From assembly GCF_019279795.1 (NCBI RefSeq), contig NC_056738.1, positions 402,901,864-402,965,863 of the forward strand: 64,000 nt of DNA, given 5' to 3'. Origin of the DNA: Protopterus annectens. Lineage: Eukaryota; Chordata; Ceratodontiformes; Protopteridae. How positions within the stretch are numbered: position 1 is the stretch's first letter; the number at the start of each line of letters is the position of its first letter. The notes below the pieces were generated by a model. The model saw only the letters and a list, made by a program, of their open reading frames with translations. It was not told where the DNA came from and did no database searches. The position numbers were made by a program, and so were the translations under genes. Below, in pieces: positions 11,801 through 23,130 of this stretch.

Positions 11801-12830
11801 CCACACTGCTAGGGTTCACTGAATAACTCTGGAAATGAGCAGTGGGCATTAAAGTTACTGTCACAGCCATTGACCTTAGAGCTTTAAGGACCAGTTTTGC
11901 TGGGAGAGAAGGAATAGAACGAATCTGATAAGTGTCTTCAAAGTAAAAACTTTGTTTTGAGGCAGAAAAGCTAGACAACTGAAGGTGTCCAAGCAAGCCC
12001 CTATAAAATCCATAACTTGAATTGGGTGAAATTTAGATTTGTGCATATTGATGGTGAATCCCAGCAAAAGAGAGATGAAGCAAATAATCCCAGGCTTTTT
12101 ACTAGCAGATGCCTGGTTGGCATACCACTCAACTGTACAGATTTTTCGCAGAATGTACAGACTTTTGGCTCATTCTTGGTCAGTTTTTCATAAAATTATG
12201 GTTTTCTGGCAAATTAAAGATTTAAGTTGGAAAATGACAGATATTTAAGTTTCGGACTTCATACCCCTCAAAATTCATGTTAATGCAAAATCTGTTATTC
12301 TATCAACTTTCTAAGTTTGTAAGATCAACAGTTAAAAATTGTCCCTGTTTTTGGGCTTTTATCCCACTTTTAAGGCTTTGTCCAGACTTCTTGCTCTAAA
12401 AGGTTGAGATGAATTAAGTTGGTGCTGTAAGGAGCCAGTCATCTAAAAAGGGAAATGCAGTCTCAGGTGAGCGGCTATCACGGCCATGAATTTGAACACC
12501 CTGGGGGGAGGGGGGGGCTGCGGTAAGACCAAAGGGTACAGCTCTGAACTGATGATGACTGGCTCCCAGTCGGAAGCATAGATACATTCAAGATGACCTG
12601 CTCATTTTAATGTGATAGTATGATTTCTGGAAGATCAATTGAGCATATCCAGCTGTCCTTTCTGAAAGACACAGAATGTACTGAACTGTGACCATCCGTA
12701 ATTCTTCACAAACTGGTTCAGATAATGGAGATCCAGGTCCTGTTTTTTTGGCACTATAAAAACTCTGAGTAAATTCAAGATCCTGTTTGGTCTGGAGGGA
12801 TCTCAATGACTCTTGTCTAACAACTTTCTG
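11801..12830 (-). pseudogene. F2 reverse transcriptase
   Basis: The region contains an FLDDW active-site variant near 12430-12445 (FPFLDDWLL on the minus strand), a distal RT/RH connection at 11745-12067 (NMHKSKFHPIQVMDFIGACLDT), and a fingers region at 12588-12806. The GVFKFMAV-like block around 12490 is interrupted by a G tract. Frames are broken, so no complete protein is possible. Confidence 0.75.
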
Positions 12831-14023
12831 ATCTCAACTGCTAGTTCCCCCTGGGTGGAACATCTGGGAATTTATCAAAGATTGAAATCCTCTGGATATG
12901 ATCCTTTGTACCCAAGAATTGCTTGTGATGGCTATCCACGTATTTTGTTGCACAGATAAGCACCCCCCCCCCCCGACTGCCTCCAGAGAGGAATGGTCTG
13001 GCAACCTTTCAGAAACGCTGGAAGGACAAGTCAAAGAAAGAATCTCAAGATCCTTGGTTCTTCAGACTCCCTCTGCCACATGAGTAACATCTTCACTGCA
13101 AGTTATTTTCCTCTCTGCCTCTTGGGGGAAAAATCCCCGCGCAACTCCTGGAAAGGACCTTGAGATTTTCTGAACCACATTTTCTTACTGCTATGTCGAG
13201 TCCTAGAGGAAGGTGTCTACGAGGTAGAAAAGCAGATTCAGACAGCAGACAATGTGCCAGATATTTCAGCGAATGCAGGGCAAATGTCTCTGAAGCATAC
13301 ACTTGCTTCCCAAACCTGTCCAAAGCCCTAGAGTTTGTTTGGGGAATGGACAGTAGAGCTTTGTTCTGCAAGCTCCTTTATGGTGGCTGCTGCAAGAACC
13401 CAAGACATAGACGGGCCAGACTCAAAGGATTCCAAGAATACAAATTCCTCCTGGGAAGGGGTTTGGAAAGACCAACCACCTTTCTGGCCAAGGATTTCTA
13501 AGATGTCTCCAAATAATGCACCTTCAGGTGGACATCTAGGGTACCCTTCTCCCTCATCAAAACTAGTGCCTTCTGTGAGATAATCCAAGTGCCGCCTCTT
13601 GCATGCATTCTTCAGAGGGACCTCTTCAGTGGGATGTTCCAGGGAGGTATTGGAAGAGATGGGGAGTTCCCTGGTGGGAACTGCTTGGAAGCTCATCTGG
13701 GCTGGCTGTCCCCGAGATATAGGGTGTGAGGTCTCGGACACAGGCTCGAAAGAGGGAATAGAGCATAGATCCAAAGAAAGGAGAGTAGAAACTTCTCTGT
13801 GTTGACAAAATGCCCTCACCACCACTTCAAACACAGAGCGACCTGGAGAAGCACAGGACAATCACATTGGAGCAGAGGTTCCCAGAGCAACCTCACAGCC
13901 CCTCCAATCCTCCAGCTGAAGGGAGGAGTCAGAGCACAGCTATCCAGCACCAAAGCTCAAGAGGAAGCGATGATTCTGAAAACTTCAGTCTCTAACTCAA
14001 CCCCAAGAATCAGATGCCGATGC

Positions 14024-14025
<2 letters not shown>
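12831..14025 (-). pseudogene. F2 gag-like gene, 5' truncated
   Basis: Two larger frames (13093-13371 and 13328-13861) show TNSRALDRFGKQVYASETFALHSLKYLAH, homologous to the DRDSRALHRWGKKVYTSA box of A1, then YPRCPPEGALFGDILEILGQKGGW, homologous to the acidic box in F1 and D2. The N-terminal Cys-rich region is missing because the gene is cut by the (TA)n tract. A C tract at about 12961-12974 lies in the gag-RT linker. Confidence 0.75.
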
Positions 14026-14107
<82 letters not shown>

Positions 14108-14109
14108 AT

Positions 14110-14178
<69 letters not shown>

Positions 14179-14205
14179 TACATGTGTGTGTGCATGTGTT
14201 ACATA
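14026..14205. repeat. Compound (TA)n/(CA)n microsatellite
   Basis: Two long TA runs (about 14028-14097 and 14117-14160) are separated by a CA/TACA patch and followed by (CA)n and TG-rich sequence. Open frames here on both strands are only Tyr-Ile repeats and are not genes. Confidence 0.97.
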
Positions 14206-14443
14206 TGCATTTTTACAAATGTATTATCTCTGTACTTAGATGCTATGCATATGCTTTTATGATACTGTTTGAATAATTTGAGTGCCTTGATGTCACATAA
14301 TCAAGGGAGGCAGTATATGGTATTTAACCATTTTTTTAGTCTGATAGACTTTACCTGAAGAAGCAGCTTAGTCTGTGAAAACGCTTGTGGTGTCAACAAT
14401 AAAAGTATTTTTTTTTTTTTAATTGAAACTGGCCGTTTTGGAG
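14206..14443 (+). repeat. Unclassified interspersed repeat, 3' tail part
   Basis: This contains a CCTGAAGAAGCAGCTTAG...GTGAAAACGC motif, then CAATAAAAG and a T tract, followed by AATTGAAACTGGCCGTTTTGGAG. The sequence is interrupted by the foldback element at 14444 and seems to resume at 15053 (TCCCTCTGTCTTGCTGG). I do not recognise the family. Confidence 0.4.
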
Positions 14444-15042
14444 GGTCTACATCTCTTAAAAGTTCGAACGTCATATGGTCGACACCATAAGATCGAACGT
14501 TTGAAAGTTTGAACATTCCAATGGAGATCTCCGTACAGTGCGGAATGGGAAGAATTCCCTTTTCTGCACTGTAGTGCAATCTCAGAGTTGGTATATATAA
14601 AGAATGGGGGGTGTATGGGGGCTAAAGAATGGGGGGTGTATGGGGGCTAAAGAATGGGGGGTGTATGGGGCTAAAGAATGGGGGTGTATGGGGGCTAAAG
14701 AATGGGGGGTGTATGGGGGCTAAAGAATGGGGGGTGTATGGGGGCTAAAGAATGGGGGTGTATGGGGCTAAAGAATGGGGGTGTATGGGGGCTAAAGAAT
14801 GGGGGTGTATGGGGCTAAAGAATGGGGGGTGTATGGCGGCTAAAGAATGGGGGGTGTATGGCGGCTAAAGAATGGGGGGTGTATGGCGGCTAAAGAATGG
14901 GGGGTGTATGGGGGCTTGCCCCCCTGCTTAAACCAGACAGCTTTTTTTTACCATTACATTTTTGAACTTTTAAAAGTTCGATCATACGGTGTCGACCATA
15001 CGACATTCAAACTTTTAAAAGTTCGATTACATAATATAGACG
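14444..15042. mobile_element. Foldback-like non-autonomous DNA element with internal minisatellite
   Basis: The ends are inverted: GGTCTACATCTCTTAAAAG at the left against the complement of TCGATTACATAATATAGACG at the right. Inside each end is an imperfect palindrome around GGTCGACACC. A 10-bp direct repeat, CGTTTTGGAG, flanks the element (14434-14443 and 15043-15052), consistent with a target-site duplication. The core is a tandem repeat. No transposase is present. Long structured inverted ends with a 9-10 bp duplication suggest a Mutator-like or foldback class; that assignment is inference. Confidence 0.65.
14602..14917 (+). repeat. Minisatellite, about 24-bp unit, 13 copies
   Basis: The unit is TAAAGAATGGGGGGTGTATGGGGGC or a close variant. 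I count 13 copies, differing mostly in G-run length, with a GGCGGC variant in three of the last copies. It lies wholly inside the foldback-like element. Confidence 0.93.
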
Positions 15043-15182
15043 CGTTTTGGAGTCCCTCTGTCTTGCTGGACTATATACATATTAACAAATGTACAAAGGA
15101 AAAGGGAAGATAGAACTCAAAGAAGCGAGGTTCCAATACAACTCTCAGATCTTTCCAGAAGCAAAGGATGGGGCAAGCTTGG

Positions 15183-15712
15183 CAAGAAGTTGAGGAAGAA
15201 TGAAAATGGACAACACAGATGGTACATTATGGTGAGTCATCGTCTTTTCGGCTGCTCCCGTTAGGGGTCGCCACAGCAGATCAACTGTTGCCATTTCATC
15301 CTGTCCTCTGCATCTTGCTCTCTGTCACACCAACCACCTGCATGTCCTCTCTCACCACATCCATAAACCTTATCTTAGGCCTCCCTCTTCCTGTTACCTG
15401 GCAGCTTCATCCTTAGCAGCTTTTTCCCAATATACTCTGCATCCCTCCCTCAGCACGCCCAAACCAAAGTAATCTTGCCTCTCTGGCTTTGTCTCCAAAC
15501 CTTCCAACCTGGGCTGACCCTCTAATATACTTATTCCTAATCCTGTCCATCCTCGTCAGACCCAGTGCAAATCTTAACATCTTCAACTCTGCCACGTCAA
15601 GCTCTGACTCCTGCCTTTTTGTCAATGCCACTGTCTCCAACCCATATAACATAGTACATAACTTTATTTGATGCCATCCTTTTCATTCATTTCTTAACTG
15701 ATAGGACACATT
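15183..15712 (-). repeat. F3 internal complementary region, split by a LINE
   Basis: Left half: GAATGAAAATGGACAACAC to TTATGGTGAGT, ending 15235. Right half: GTACATAACTTTATTTGATGCC to TTAACTGATAGG (15652-15707). Put side by side they give the same order as the F1 ICR at 4035-4136. The 15236-15646 insert separates them. Confidence 0.8.
15236..15650 (-). mobile_element. RTE-type LINE, 3' terminal fragment
   Basis: The minus-strand frame 15413-15652 encodes the C-terminal tail seen in RTE/R4-like LINE polymerases: MLYGLETVALTKRQESELDV, MLRFALGLTRMDRIRNKYIRG and EARLLWFGRAEGG. It continues into a 3' tail whose last part, GGCGACCCCTAACGGGAGCAG, lies at 15255-15280 on the minus strand. It is 5' truncated, as usual for LINE insertions. 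It landed in the F3 ICR, so it is younger than F3. Confidence 0.8.
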
Positions 15713-16700
15713 CTCCAGGTACTGTAACCTTGGGAGGCCCTCATGGAAGGATACTTTGGAATACTGCAGAGTCAAAGGCAGCTCTTTTCCTGGAAATCAA
15801 ATTAATTTGCAATGAGCAATAAAGGTCCGAGAATTAGTCCAACTTGTAGCTACACAAAGGTAATTCTAAGGAAGCCCTTGACCAAATGGCTGAAGAAACT
15901 GCCACAGACCTTAGGGAATGAGCTCTAGGAGCCTTAGTCAAGGATGAGCCTTTTGTTTACCATAAACGGAGATGCATTCAGTTAACCATTTGGCCAATGC
16001 AATTTTGGATACTGGTTTGACCAATCTGTTAGAAGAAAATGAAATAGTTTATCAGCTTTCCTGAACTCCTTGGTTCTATGAAGATAAAATCAAAGTTGCC
16101 TACGTACATCCAAAAGATGTAGCATATACTCTCCATTATTTGAAAAGTTGAGAAAACACTGGTAGATTAATGATGTGGTTTATATTGAACTCAGAAGCTA
16201 TCTTACGCAAATAAGAGGGGTTTCCTCACAAGGATGCAGTCTGAGAAAATCCAAGTAAGGAGGCTTAGAAGATGCAGCCTGGAGTTTGGACACTCATCTA
16301 GCTGATGTAACAGCGACCAGAAAAATGGTTTTCCAGGATAACAATTTTAGTTCTGCTTTGGCTGAATTTGCAAAGGGAGTTTGTGTCAAGGCCTGAAGCA
16401 TTATACTTAAATCCTAAGGGACAGTAGGATCCTTTAACGGGGGTCCAAGTAAAAAGATTTCCTTAACAAAGGCTTTACATAGTTTAGAAGAAGCTGAGGT
16501 AGAGTTAAATCCCTCCTAGGTGGAAATTAAAAATAGCAGCTAAATGTTCTAACATTTGAAAAACTAGCATTTGCACTAAAAATGTAAGCTAAACTTTCAA
16601 GGATAAATGGCACAGGTGCAGGAAAAAGGGCCCAGGTCCTTGCTAAGGGCCCAGAAAACTAACCGCTTCCATTTACTTTCGTAAAGCCTTCTACTAAAAG
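15713..16700 (-). pseudogene. F3 tyrosine recombinase, degenerate
   Basis: On the minus strand, 15900-15935 gives an HSLRS box in the position of H-x-x-R, followed at about 15790-15830 by a HCKLI segment where HYKLD is expected, so the nucleophile Tyr appears changed to Cys. Upstream, 16290-16330 encodes VTSARxV-like sequence. The core-binding domain falls at 16450-16700. Confidence 0.6.
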
Positions 16701-17640
16701 CTTTCTGAGAAGATATGACATACTGGGCAGGACAACCTGGACTGCAACAATTAATGGAATGGAGTCCAGATGAGTCATGAGGCCACAGGAAAGGGAACCA
16801 GATACGAAGCCCAAAGGGAGAAATGAGGACAACAGAGTTCAACTGAAATGTTTTCTACAGAAATTTGGGAATGAGGGGGTTGTGGTGGGTAAGAAATAAG
16901 ACTGGAGGACCGATCATGGACTACAGCATCTCTGTGGCTACCCCACTGGAGGGATCAGGGCAAAGAACCTGATGCATTTGTCGTTGAGGGGGGAGGCAAA
17001 CTGATCGCAATACAGCTTGCCCCATCAATGGAAAATCCTCTTCGCCACTGACAAACAACTTGTGAGGCATCAAAATGGACCCGCTTAATTTGTCTGCAAT
17101 TTTGCGGATTCCCATGTGAGCTGCTATTAGAAAGCAAATGGAATAGATTACCCATTGCCACACACACATTTCTCCTCAACAAAAAGGGTAAGACGTGGTT
17201 CCTCTGTTGATGTCCCAGCCCACTGACATCCATCTGAATGGCAACTGCCCCAGACAGAACGCCCTTGAAAAGCCTGCAATGCTCTCACCTCCAGGACACT
17301 GTGTGCATTGACCTCTTCGGGGGACCACATACTCTGGACTGTCCTTCCCAAGTACTGCCCCTCCTCCACCCCAACAGTGAGGTATCTCTGTGGTCACCAT
17401 GGCTGCTGTCAGGGGGAAGAACAAATGGATGGCCTTCACAGAGTTGGTTTGCATGAACCCACCAAAGCTATATTTTGCATGCTTGAGTAATCCTGACTGG
17501 AGCATTTAACAGATGAAGAATGGAGCACTGGAATTCACATATGGAATCTGGTCACAGGAACAACAGTAATAGCTGCTCCCATTGATCCCAGGGCTTGAAA
17601 GATTAACCGGGTCAGGAGAGAAGAACTTGGAATCACTTTT
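16701..17640 (-). pseudogene. F3 RNase H and methyltransferase-like region, degenerate
   Basis: The frame 16921-17169 reads IAAHMGIRKIADKLSGSILMPHKL, the late RNase H region, and 17176-17505 includes AAMVTTEIPHCWGGGGAVLG, the eroded first-Asp/Gly box. The MT-like segment (SFLTHHNPLIPKFL type) falls near 16860-16900. Many stops. Confidence 0.6.
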
Positions 17641-18400
17641 CTGACCTGGGACCTCAATGTCCATATTTGAATAGAGGGAAGAGAAGCTATCTGACTTTGT
17701 CCAGAACACCTATGAACTCCAGGCTCTGTGTACGCGCAAGTTGAGATTTACTGCAACTGGCAGTCATCCCTAGATACACAACTGGAGCATAGTCATCCCC
17801 TCACCTGCAGAAGTCAATGCCTAGTTGGGGTAGTTAAGAGCCCATCTAACTATGGAAACACTCAATCCCAGCAGCCTCAAGTGTGCTGCAACCACTGCCA
17901 TGTATTTGCTGAACACCCTGGGGGCTATGGAGAGACCAAAGGGCAGTGCTCTGAACTGATAGTGACTGGCTCAGTCAGAAATGCAGACCGGTTCATTCTG
18001 ATGCGATAGTATGCATCCTGAAGATCGAGCACATCCAGTCTTTTTTTGCGACTGGAGGCAAAATGGACTGCACTGTGACCATCCAAAACTTTGAATACTG
18101 TACAAGCTAATTTAAATTTGCTAAGATCCAGAATTAATCTCAAGTCCCCTGTCTTTTTTTGGAATCAAGAAGAATCTTGAATAAATTCTGAACCATCTCT
18201 GGTCTGGAGGGACCTCTTCAAGGGCTTCTAGAGACTATGCTTCTCTGACTAGATGTATCAAGGATTTTCTTTGCAATGGTGGAAGGGATTAGAGAAAATG
18301 GTATGGGTAAAACCTCGAGATTCTCTGCACCCAAGAATCTTTTGTAACAGACAACCAGGCTCTCTGGTGCAGAGACAAATGTTCCCCTACTGTCTCCAGA
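17641..18400 (-). pseudogene. F3 reverse transcriptase, degenerate
   Basis: The frame 17925-18143 holds LILDLSKF and LDVLDLQDAYYRIRMNRS, the palm Asp box. The YLDD site near 17850 reads stop-LDGL on the minus strand. MYLLNTLGAMERPKGSAL-type sequence before it corresponds to the FGLSTAPRVF box. The enzyme is dead. Confidence 0.7.
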
Positions 18401-20373
18401 GCCAAACAAACAGTCAGGCCTCCATTCAGGAGTGCTGATAGGGCATATTCAAGAAGGAATCCATGAAGCCCTGGTTCTGTGGGCCACCTCTGCCACGAGT
18501 ACAGCATCTTCCACTCGGGTTTTGCCCCCTCTGCTCCTGGGGGAGAACCATCACTGTGTGAATCTTGAAAAAGACCCTAGGATTTCCTAAACCACATTTT
18601 TCTACCTCCTCGGTGACTCTTAGAGAAATGTCTCTGAAGGGTTGAAAAATGTACACCCATAGCAGACAAGTGCTTTCCCTTTTGTTCACATCTGAAGAGC
18701 ATCTCTTCAACCTTGGGGCCAAACAGGGCATTGATGAACGAAGAATTAAAGGATTCTGCAGAATCATAATCTCATCCAGGCATATCTCCTGATTGCCATG
18801 TCCGAATCTACAACCCATGAGGTACCTTCTGCTATATGGAAAAGTACCTCATGGACACGTGAAATGGACTGGAGGGTGGGCAGATGCAGTGAGATTCTTC
18901 CATCCTTGGATGACATGGACCCAGAACAAGATTTGGAAAATATTCCAAGTAATTCAGCAACCTGAGTGCAAAGGTCGCTGAAGCATACACATGCTTCCCA
19001 AATTTGTCCGAAGCCCTAGACTCTGTTAGGGGGAAGACAGAAAAACTGTTCTGCCAGTTCCTACCTTCTGGCTATAGCCACAACCATGGCAAATAGGACC
19101 CCCTTTTCCAGTGTGTGTGGTCCTTATGGGGAACCAAAATCTTGTCTGGTCTTTTTGGTACTGGCTCTAGTGTCCATCTGCTTCCACACACAGTAAGGAA
19201 CAAGATTAATGAGCTTAGCCACCCTTCAAGAAGTAGATGGGCCAGACCTGAAAGCCACCAGGAACACAGATTCCTCCTTGTAGGGGGTGTCAGAGGAATA
19301 ACTATCTTTTTGTTTTAGGAGTTTCAGGATGTCTCCCAAAAGAGATGCCTTCAGGTGGTGATATGGGGGGACCCCTCCTCTTCATCAAAATCAGTGTCCA
19401 TTGAGAGATTCCTAGGGGGGGATCCAACTACCTCCTTTCTTACATTTTCTCTTCCAAGGGACTTCCTCAGTGGGATGCTCTGGGGAAGTTACAGAAGAGA
19501 ATGTCCTAATGGACCATCTGGAGACTAGTTTGGGTTGGCTATCCCATTGGAAAGGATGGACAATGCTCAGAGCAAAGAATTGGATGAAGCAGGGTTGTCA
19601 GATTTGAGGGGGGCAGGGATGCTGACTAGTCAATGAGAAACCCTCTCCACATCCTCAAAAGCAGAATGCCTAGGAGACAAGTCGATGGCACAGGAGCAGA
19701 AATCTCTCGAACTGCCAACTCCTGCAACCCCACCAGAGGAGGAAGTCAGACCCGAGCTATTCAGAGCCGAAGCCCCAAGGGGAAGACATGGCTCTGATTA
19801 GCTTCAGAGTCTACTTCAACCCACAGATCCAACTCTGATGCTTTGGCTCCAACAGTCTCCTGGCCCACAAAGACTTGAAGCTGGTCAGCTCAGGGGAACC
19901 AATTGGTGTAGAACAGGGTCCAATAAAGACCCCCCCCCCAGACCTTGGACCAGAAGGCGCTGAAACAGTGGGCCCCTAGATGAAACTGGACCTGACATTA
20001 CTGGAGGGGAACTGATCCGTGAAGTCCAAGATTTCAAAAAATATCCAATACGAGACGGACTGATCAGACTTATGAACTTTTGTAGGAGGCTTCGCTGAAG
20101 GAGCAGATGTCAAAGAATAGTCAGGCGACCTCTTACAGAACTCGCTTTCCTTTGATAGACTCCAACTTACTCTTGTTGGGATTTTTGGTAGGGTGTTGAG
20201 CCCCTGCAACTGAAGCAGAGGAATATGGAAGAAGGCCTCTTTAATCAAGCTTGTTTCTTTGATCGGTTTAAGTCCTGTAACTAAAGCCACAACAGATTGA
20301 ACAATCTACTTCTAGATAAATGGGGCCTAGGCAGTTCATGCATTCCCAATTGGGATCACAGTTCAGAAGCTTA
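18401..20373 (-). pseudogene. F3 gag-like gene, interrupted by Tc1
   Basis: The acidic region at about 19320-19400 corresponds to FGDILEILKQ in F1. The frame 20268-20504 begins in Tc1 sequence, but its DIRS part contains a Cys-rich stretch (NWECMNCLGPIYLEVDCSIC) at about 20300-20360, matching the N-terminal Cys cluster of the other gags. Tc1 enters just upstream of this cluster at a TA (20372-20373). Confidence 0.6.
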
Positions 20374-20755
20374 CAGTGCAATGAAAACTTATTTGCCCCC
20401 CCTCCTGATTTCTTATTTTTTTGCATGTTTGTCACACTTAAATGTTTCATAACAAATTTAAGTATTGGACAAATATTAGACAAAGATAACCCAAGTAAAC
20501 ACAAAATGCAGTTAAGTGATTATTTTATTTAAGGAAAAAAAAATATCCAAAACTACATGGCCCAGAGTGAAAAAGTAACGGTCCCCCCCTTAAGTCATGA
20601 AGTAACTATGGTTAATCACATTTTTGGGAAAGCTGAGTTCAATTTCACTAGTCACACCCAGGCCTGATTACTGCCAGACCTGCTGAATCAAGAGATCACT
20701 TAAATAGAACCTGTCAAAGTGAAGTAGGCCAAAAGATCCCAAAAAGGAAGACAAT
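20374..20755 (+). repeat. Tc1 left end (terminal inverted repeat and 5' flank of transposase)
   Basis: The sequence TTATTTGCCCCC and CTGATTTCTTATTTTTTTGC with TGTCACACTTAAATGTTTC is mirrored in inverted form at 33640-33855. The piece ends ...AAAAGGAAGACAAT at the B1 boundary, and the transposase start follows after B1. Confidence 0.9.
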
Positions 20756-21192
20756 ATAGTTGTGCAAAATCTTACCATAACCACAGATACCCTTCTCTTC
20801 CATGTTGCAGTATTCTAGTTCTGGGATTTCCTGCCCTCAGGCGACTCGTATGTCAACTCCTATACAATAGCTTCCGTTTGGCTGTTGCAGCTGCGTGGGA
20901 CGTCACACGTAGGGCCATAAACCAGGGGCCTTAAATATGACGCCTGCACGCACAATCCTCAGAACTTGAAAGCCAGCAGGTAGAGAAGGTGGCCCAGCAG
21001 GAGGTATGCCAGTGGTTTTCAGGTGTGTGACTGGTGTCCTACCGTAGCCTAGATAGGTCCAGGTATTAGCTGGGGTAAGGTGGGTGGGAAAGAATACTGC
21101 AAAATGGAAGAGAAGGACATCTACGGTTATGGTAAGATTTTACACAACTATTCCATGTCCTTCTATTCCTATGTTGCAGTATTGTAATTGTG
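20756..21192 (-). repeat. B1 3' ITR and ICR
   Basis: ITR 20756 to about 20960 is the inverted counterpart of 25800-25990, sharing GGCCATAAACCAGG and GACGTCACACGTAGGGCC-type segments. The ICR has GGTTATGGTAAGATTTTACACAACTA (complement of the 20756 end), then CATGTCCTTCTATTCCTATGTTGCAG (complement of the 25990 end). Confidence 0.93.
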
Positions 21193-21199
21193 GGAGAGT

Positions 21200-22260
21200 A
21201 CCACAGCTTATGAGGATAAGAGGGTGGTGGATGCTAAAGAGGGACTCTACAAAGCACTACAGGATTGCCCTGGTGAATCCTGCTTGTGCACTGGATACTT
21301 GGTCTACTTTGTAATGTTTGTTGAAGGTATGACTAGTGGAACATGTGGCTGCCTTCCATAATGGAAGCAGTATCCAGACCCTTTATGAAAGCCCTGGAGG
21401 AAGCTACAGCCCTAGTGGAATGGGCCTTTACTCCCAACTGGAATTTTTTCCATGGAGGGAGCAACAGAGACAAATAGTTTTCCTGATCCAGCATGCAATG
21501 GGTCTGTTTGGAGACTGCCTTGCCCAGAGCTCTGGGGTGAAAGGAGACAAAAAGCTGCTTAGATTTCCTAATGGTTTTGTCCAAGAAGAATCTTAGTTGC
21601 CTGTGCACATCCAAGGACTACAGTATCCTTTCCCCCTTCATTAGTGGGGGAGGGAAAGAAAGTAGATAGATTGGTTTAGAGAAGTCGTTTACCACCTTGG
21701 ACAAAGGAGGGATTAGTTTGTAGGGTGACTGTCCTTGTGGAAGGTGGTGTAGGGGGGACAGGCCATTAGGGCCTGCAATTCTGCCAGTCTTCTGGCTGAA
21801 GTGATATCCACCAGAAGGGCAGTTTTCCATGTACACATCTGTAGGGAAAAAGACCCAGCCAGTTCGAAAGGGTGCTGGGTTAGTTTTTTCCAGGATGTAG
21901 TTAAGGTCCCAGGGCAGACCCCTTTGAAGAAGAGCTTCATGTCTAGCCTGGCTAGTAAGAGGGGAACAAGGGGCAAGCAGGCTGATATAGAGGAAAGATG
22001 TAAGAATCTGCTTTTGATCAACTGACGCACAAGAGAGGACAAGGGGGCATCAGCAGAGCACAGGTCCCTTCCCTTGTCCAGATACCACTTTGTAAATCTT
22101 TCTCACCTAGCTAGGTAATATTTTCTGGTGGTAGGTTTCCTTGCCTCCCTCAGGACTGAAAGCACTTCCTCAGAGTAGTGGTGTCTGAAATGAATCAAAA
22201 GTTTAATACTCAGTCAGGGATAACATCTGCAAGTGTGGGTGGAGGAGAGTTCCTTTGTCC
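21200..22260 (-). pseudogene. B1 tyrosine recombinase, several frame breaks
   Basis: The catalytic domain is well seen: VDITSARRLAELQALMA at 21713-22042 (first Arg), VNDFSKPI and LDVHRQLRFFLDKT in 21333-21836, AHSTRAVASS as the H-x-x-R box near 21410, and NKHYK with the nucleophile Tyr near 21315. The core-binding half starts with a LREARKPTTRKYY-like motif near 22140. All catalytic residues are visible, but the frames are not continuous. Confidence 0.82.
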
Positions 22261-23130
22261 TGTGTCAGTAGGTCCACCTTGTAGGGTAACTTAGTGATTG
22301 CCCTTGGCTAGATTGTGAAACAGTGGGAACCAGTGCTGCCTTGGCCAGTAAGGAGTCACTACAAAGATTTTTGGTTTGTCCTTCTGAATTTTCAGGATGA
22401 CTTTCTGAATCAGTGGGAAGGCATAAAGAAACTTCCCCTCCCAAGAGATGCTGAAAGCATCCACTCTCCATGTTAGAGGGGAGTGGGTCTTTGAGCAGAA
22501 GGTCTGCAACTGCCTGTTCTGGGGGAGGCAAACAGGTCTATTTGTGGAGTACCCCACCGGTGGACTATGGCTAGGAAGATCCCCCTGTCCAGCATCCATT
22601 TGTGCTGTGGGGAAGAAGTCCTGCTTAGGAGATCTGCTTGCTGGTTGTCCTGTGAGAGGATGTAGGTCACCCTTAGGACCAAGTTGTGGCGAGAAGCTAG
22701 GTCCCATATCAGTAGAGTCAGTCTGCACTGCTGAAAAGCTTTTGTTCCTCCCTGTTTGTTGAGGTACCACATAACAGTGGTACTGTCACTATCAAGAGTA
22801 CTCCTGGTACGAGAAGAGGAATGAAGGTCTGTAGAGCTAGGAAGACTGCTGTTATTTCCCTGACATTGATATGCTTGGCCTGTAAAGAAGGGTGCCACTT
22901 TTCTTGAACCCTGTAGGATGCCGGTGTTGCCTCCCCCAACCTGAATCTGAGGCATCTGTATGTATTGTTTGGGTTGGGGTAGGGGCTTGGAGAGGAATGC
23001 CTAGGTTTAGTTGGACTTGTTGGATCCACCAGCTGATTTCTGTCTTTAGACAGGGAAGGAGTGGAATGACTTTCTAAGGGATGTTGGTGTTGGGACCAAG
23101 TGCTCTTGAGGCACCACTGTAACTTGCACA
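22261..23130 (-). pseudogene. B1 RNase H and methyltransferase-like region
   Basis: RNase H: NVREITAVFLALQTFIPLLVPG and then the TDSTTVMWYLNKQGGTKAF box at 22780 (partly in another frame), followed by RVTYILSQDNQQADLLSR. MT-like: QIDLFASPRTGSC, FPLIQKVILKIQKDKPKIFVVTPYWPRQHWFPL (22291-22500). The PYWPRQHW box is the most conserved part of this segment across the window. Confidence 0.82.

Larger units (their letters stand above)
9465..14025 (-). mobile_element. DIRS retrotransposon F2, 5' truncated
   Basis: Same family and orientation as F1. It has 3' ITR, ICR, YR, RH/MT, RT and most of gag, but gag is cut at about 14025 by a TA microsatellite, and leader and 5' ITR are absent. Its first base follows the last base of F1, so the two copies form a head-to-tail pair. 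RT carries FLDDW instead of YLDD, with other lesions. Confidence 0.82.
15053..20373 (-). mobile_element. DIRS retrotransposon F3 (3' ITR damaged; gag cut by Tc1)
   Basis: Partial F-type 3' ITR (about 15090-15190), an ICR split by an RTE LINE fragment, YR, RH/MT, RT and gag run to 20373, where a Tc1 transposon begins. The remaining gag start, leader and 5' ITR should therefore lie beyond 33857, but I could not recognise a 5' ITR there. The coding regions are the most eroded of the F copies, which fits an old element. Confidence 0.75.

Noticed and set aside
13957-14262. ORFs of Tyr-Ile repeats on both strands
   Set aside because: They are translations of a TA/CA microsatellite.
14602-14917. 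CRISPR-like array
   Set aside because: Units are directly adjacent without unique spacers; it is a minisatellite in a vertebrate-type genome.
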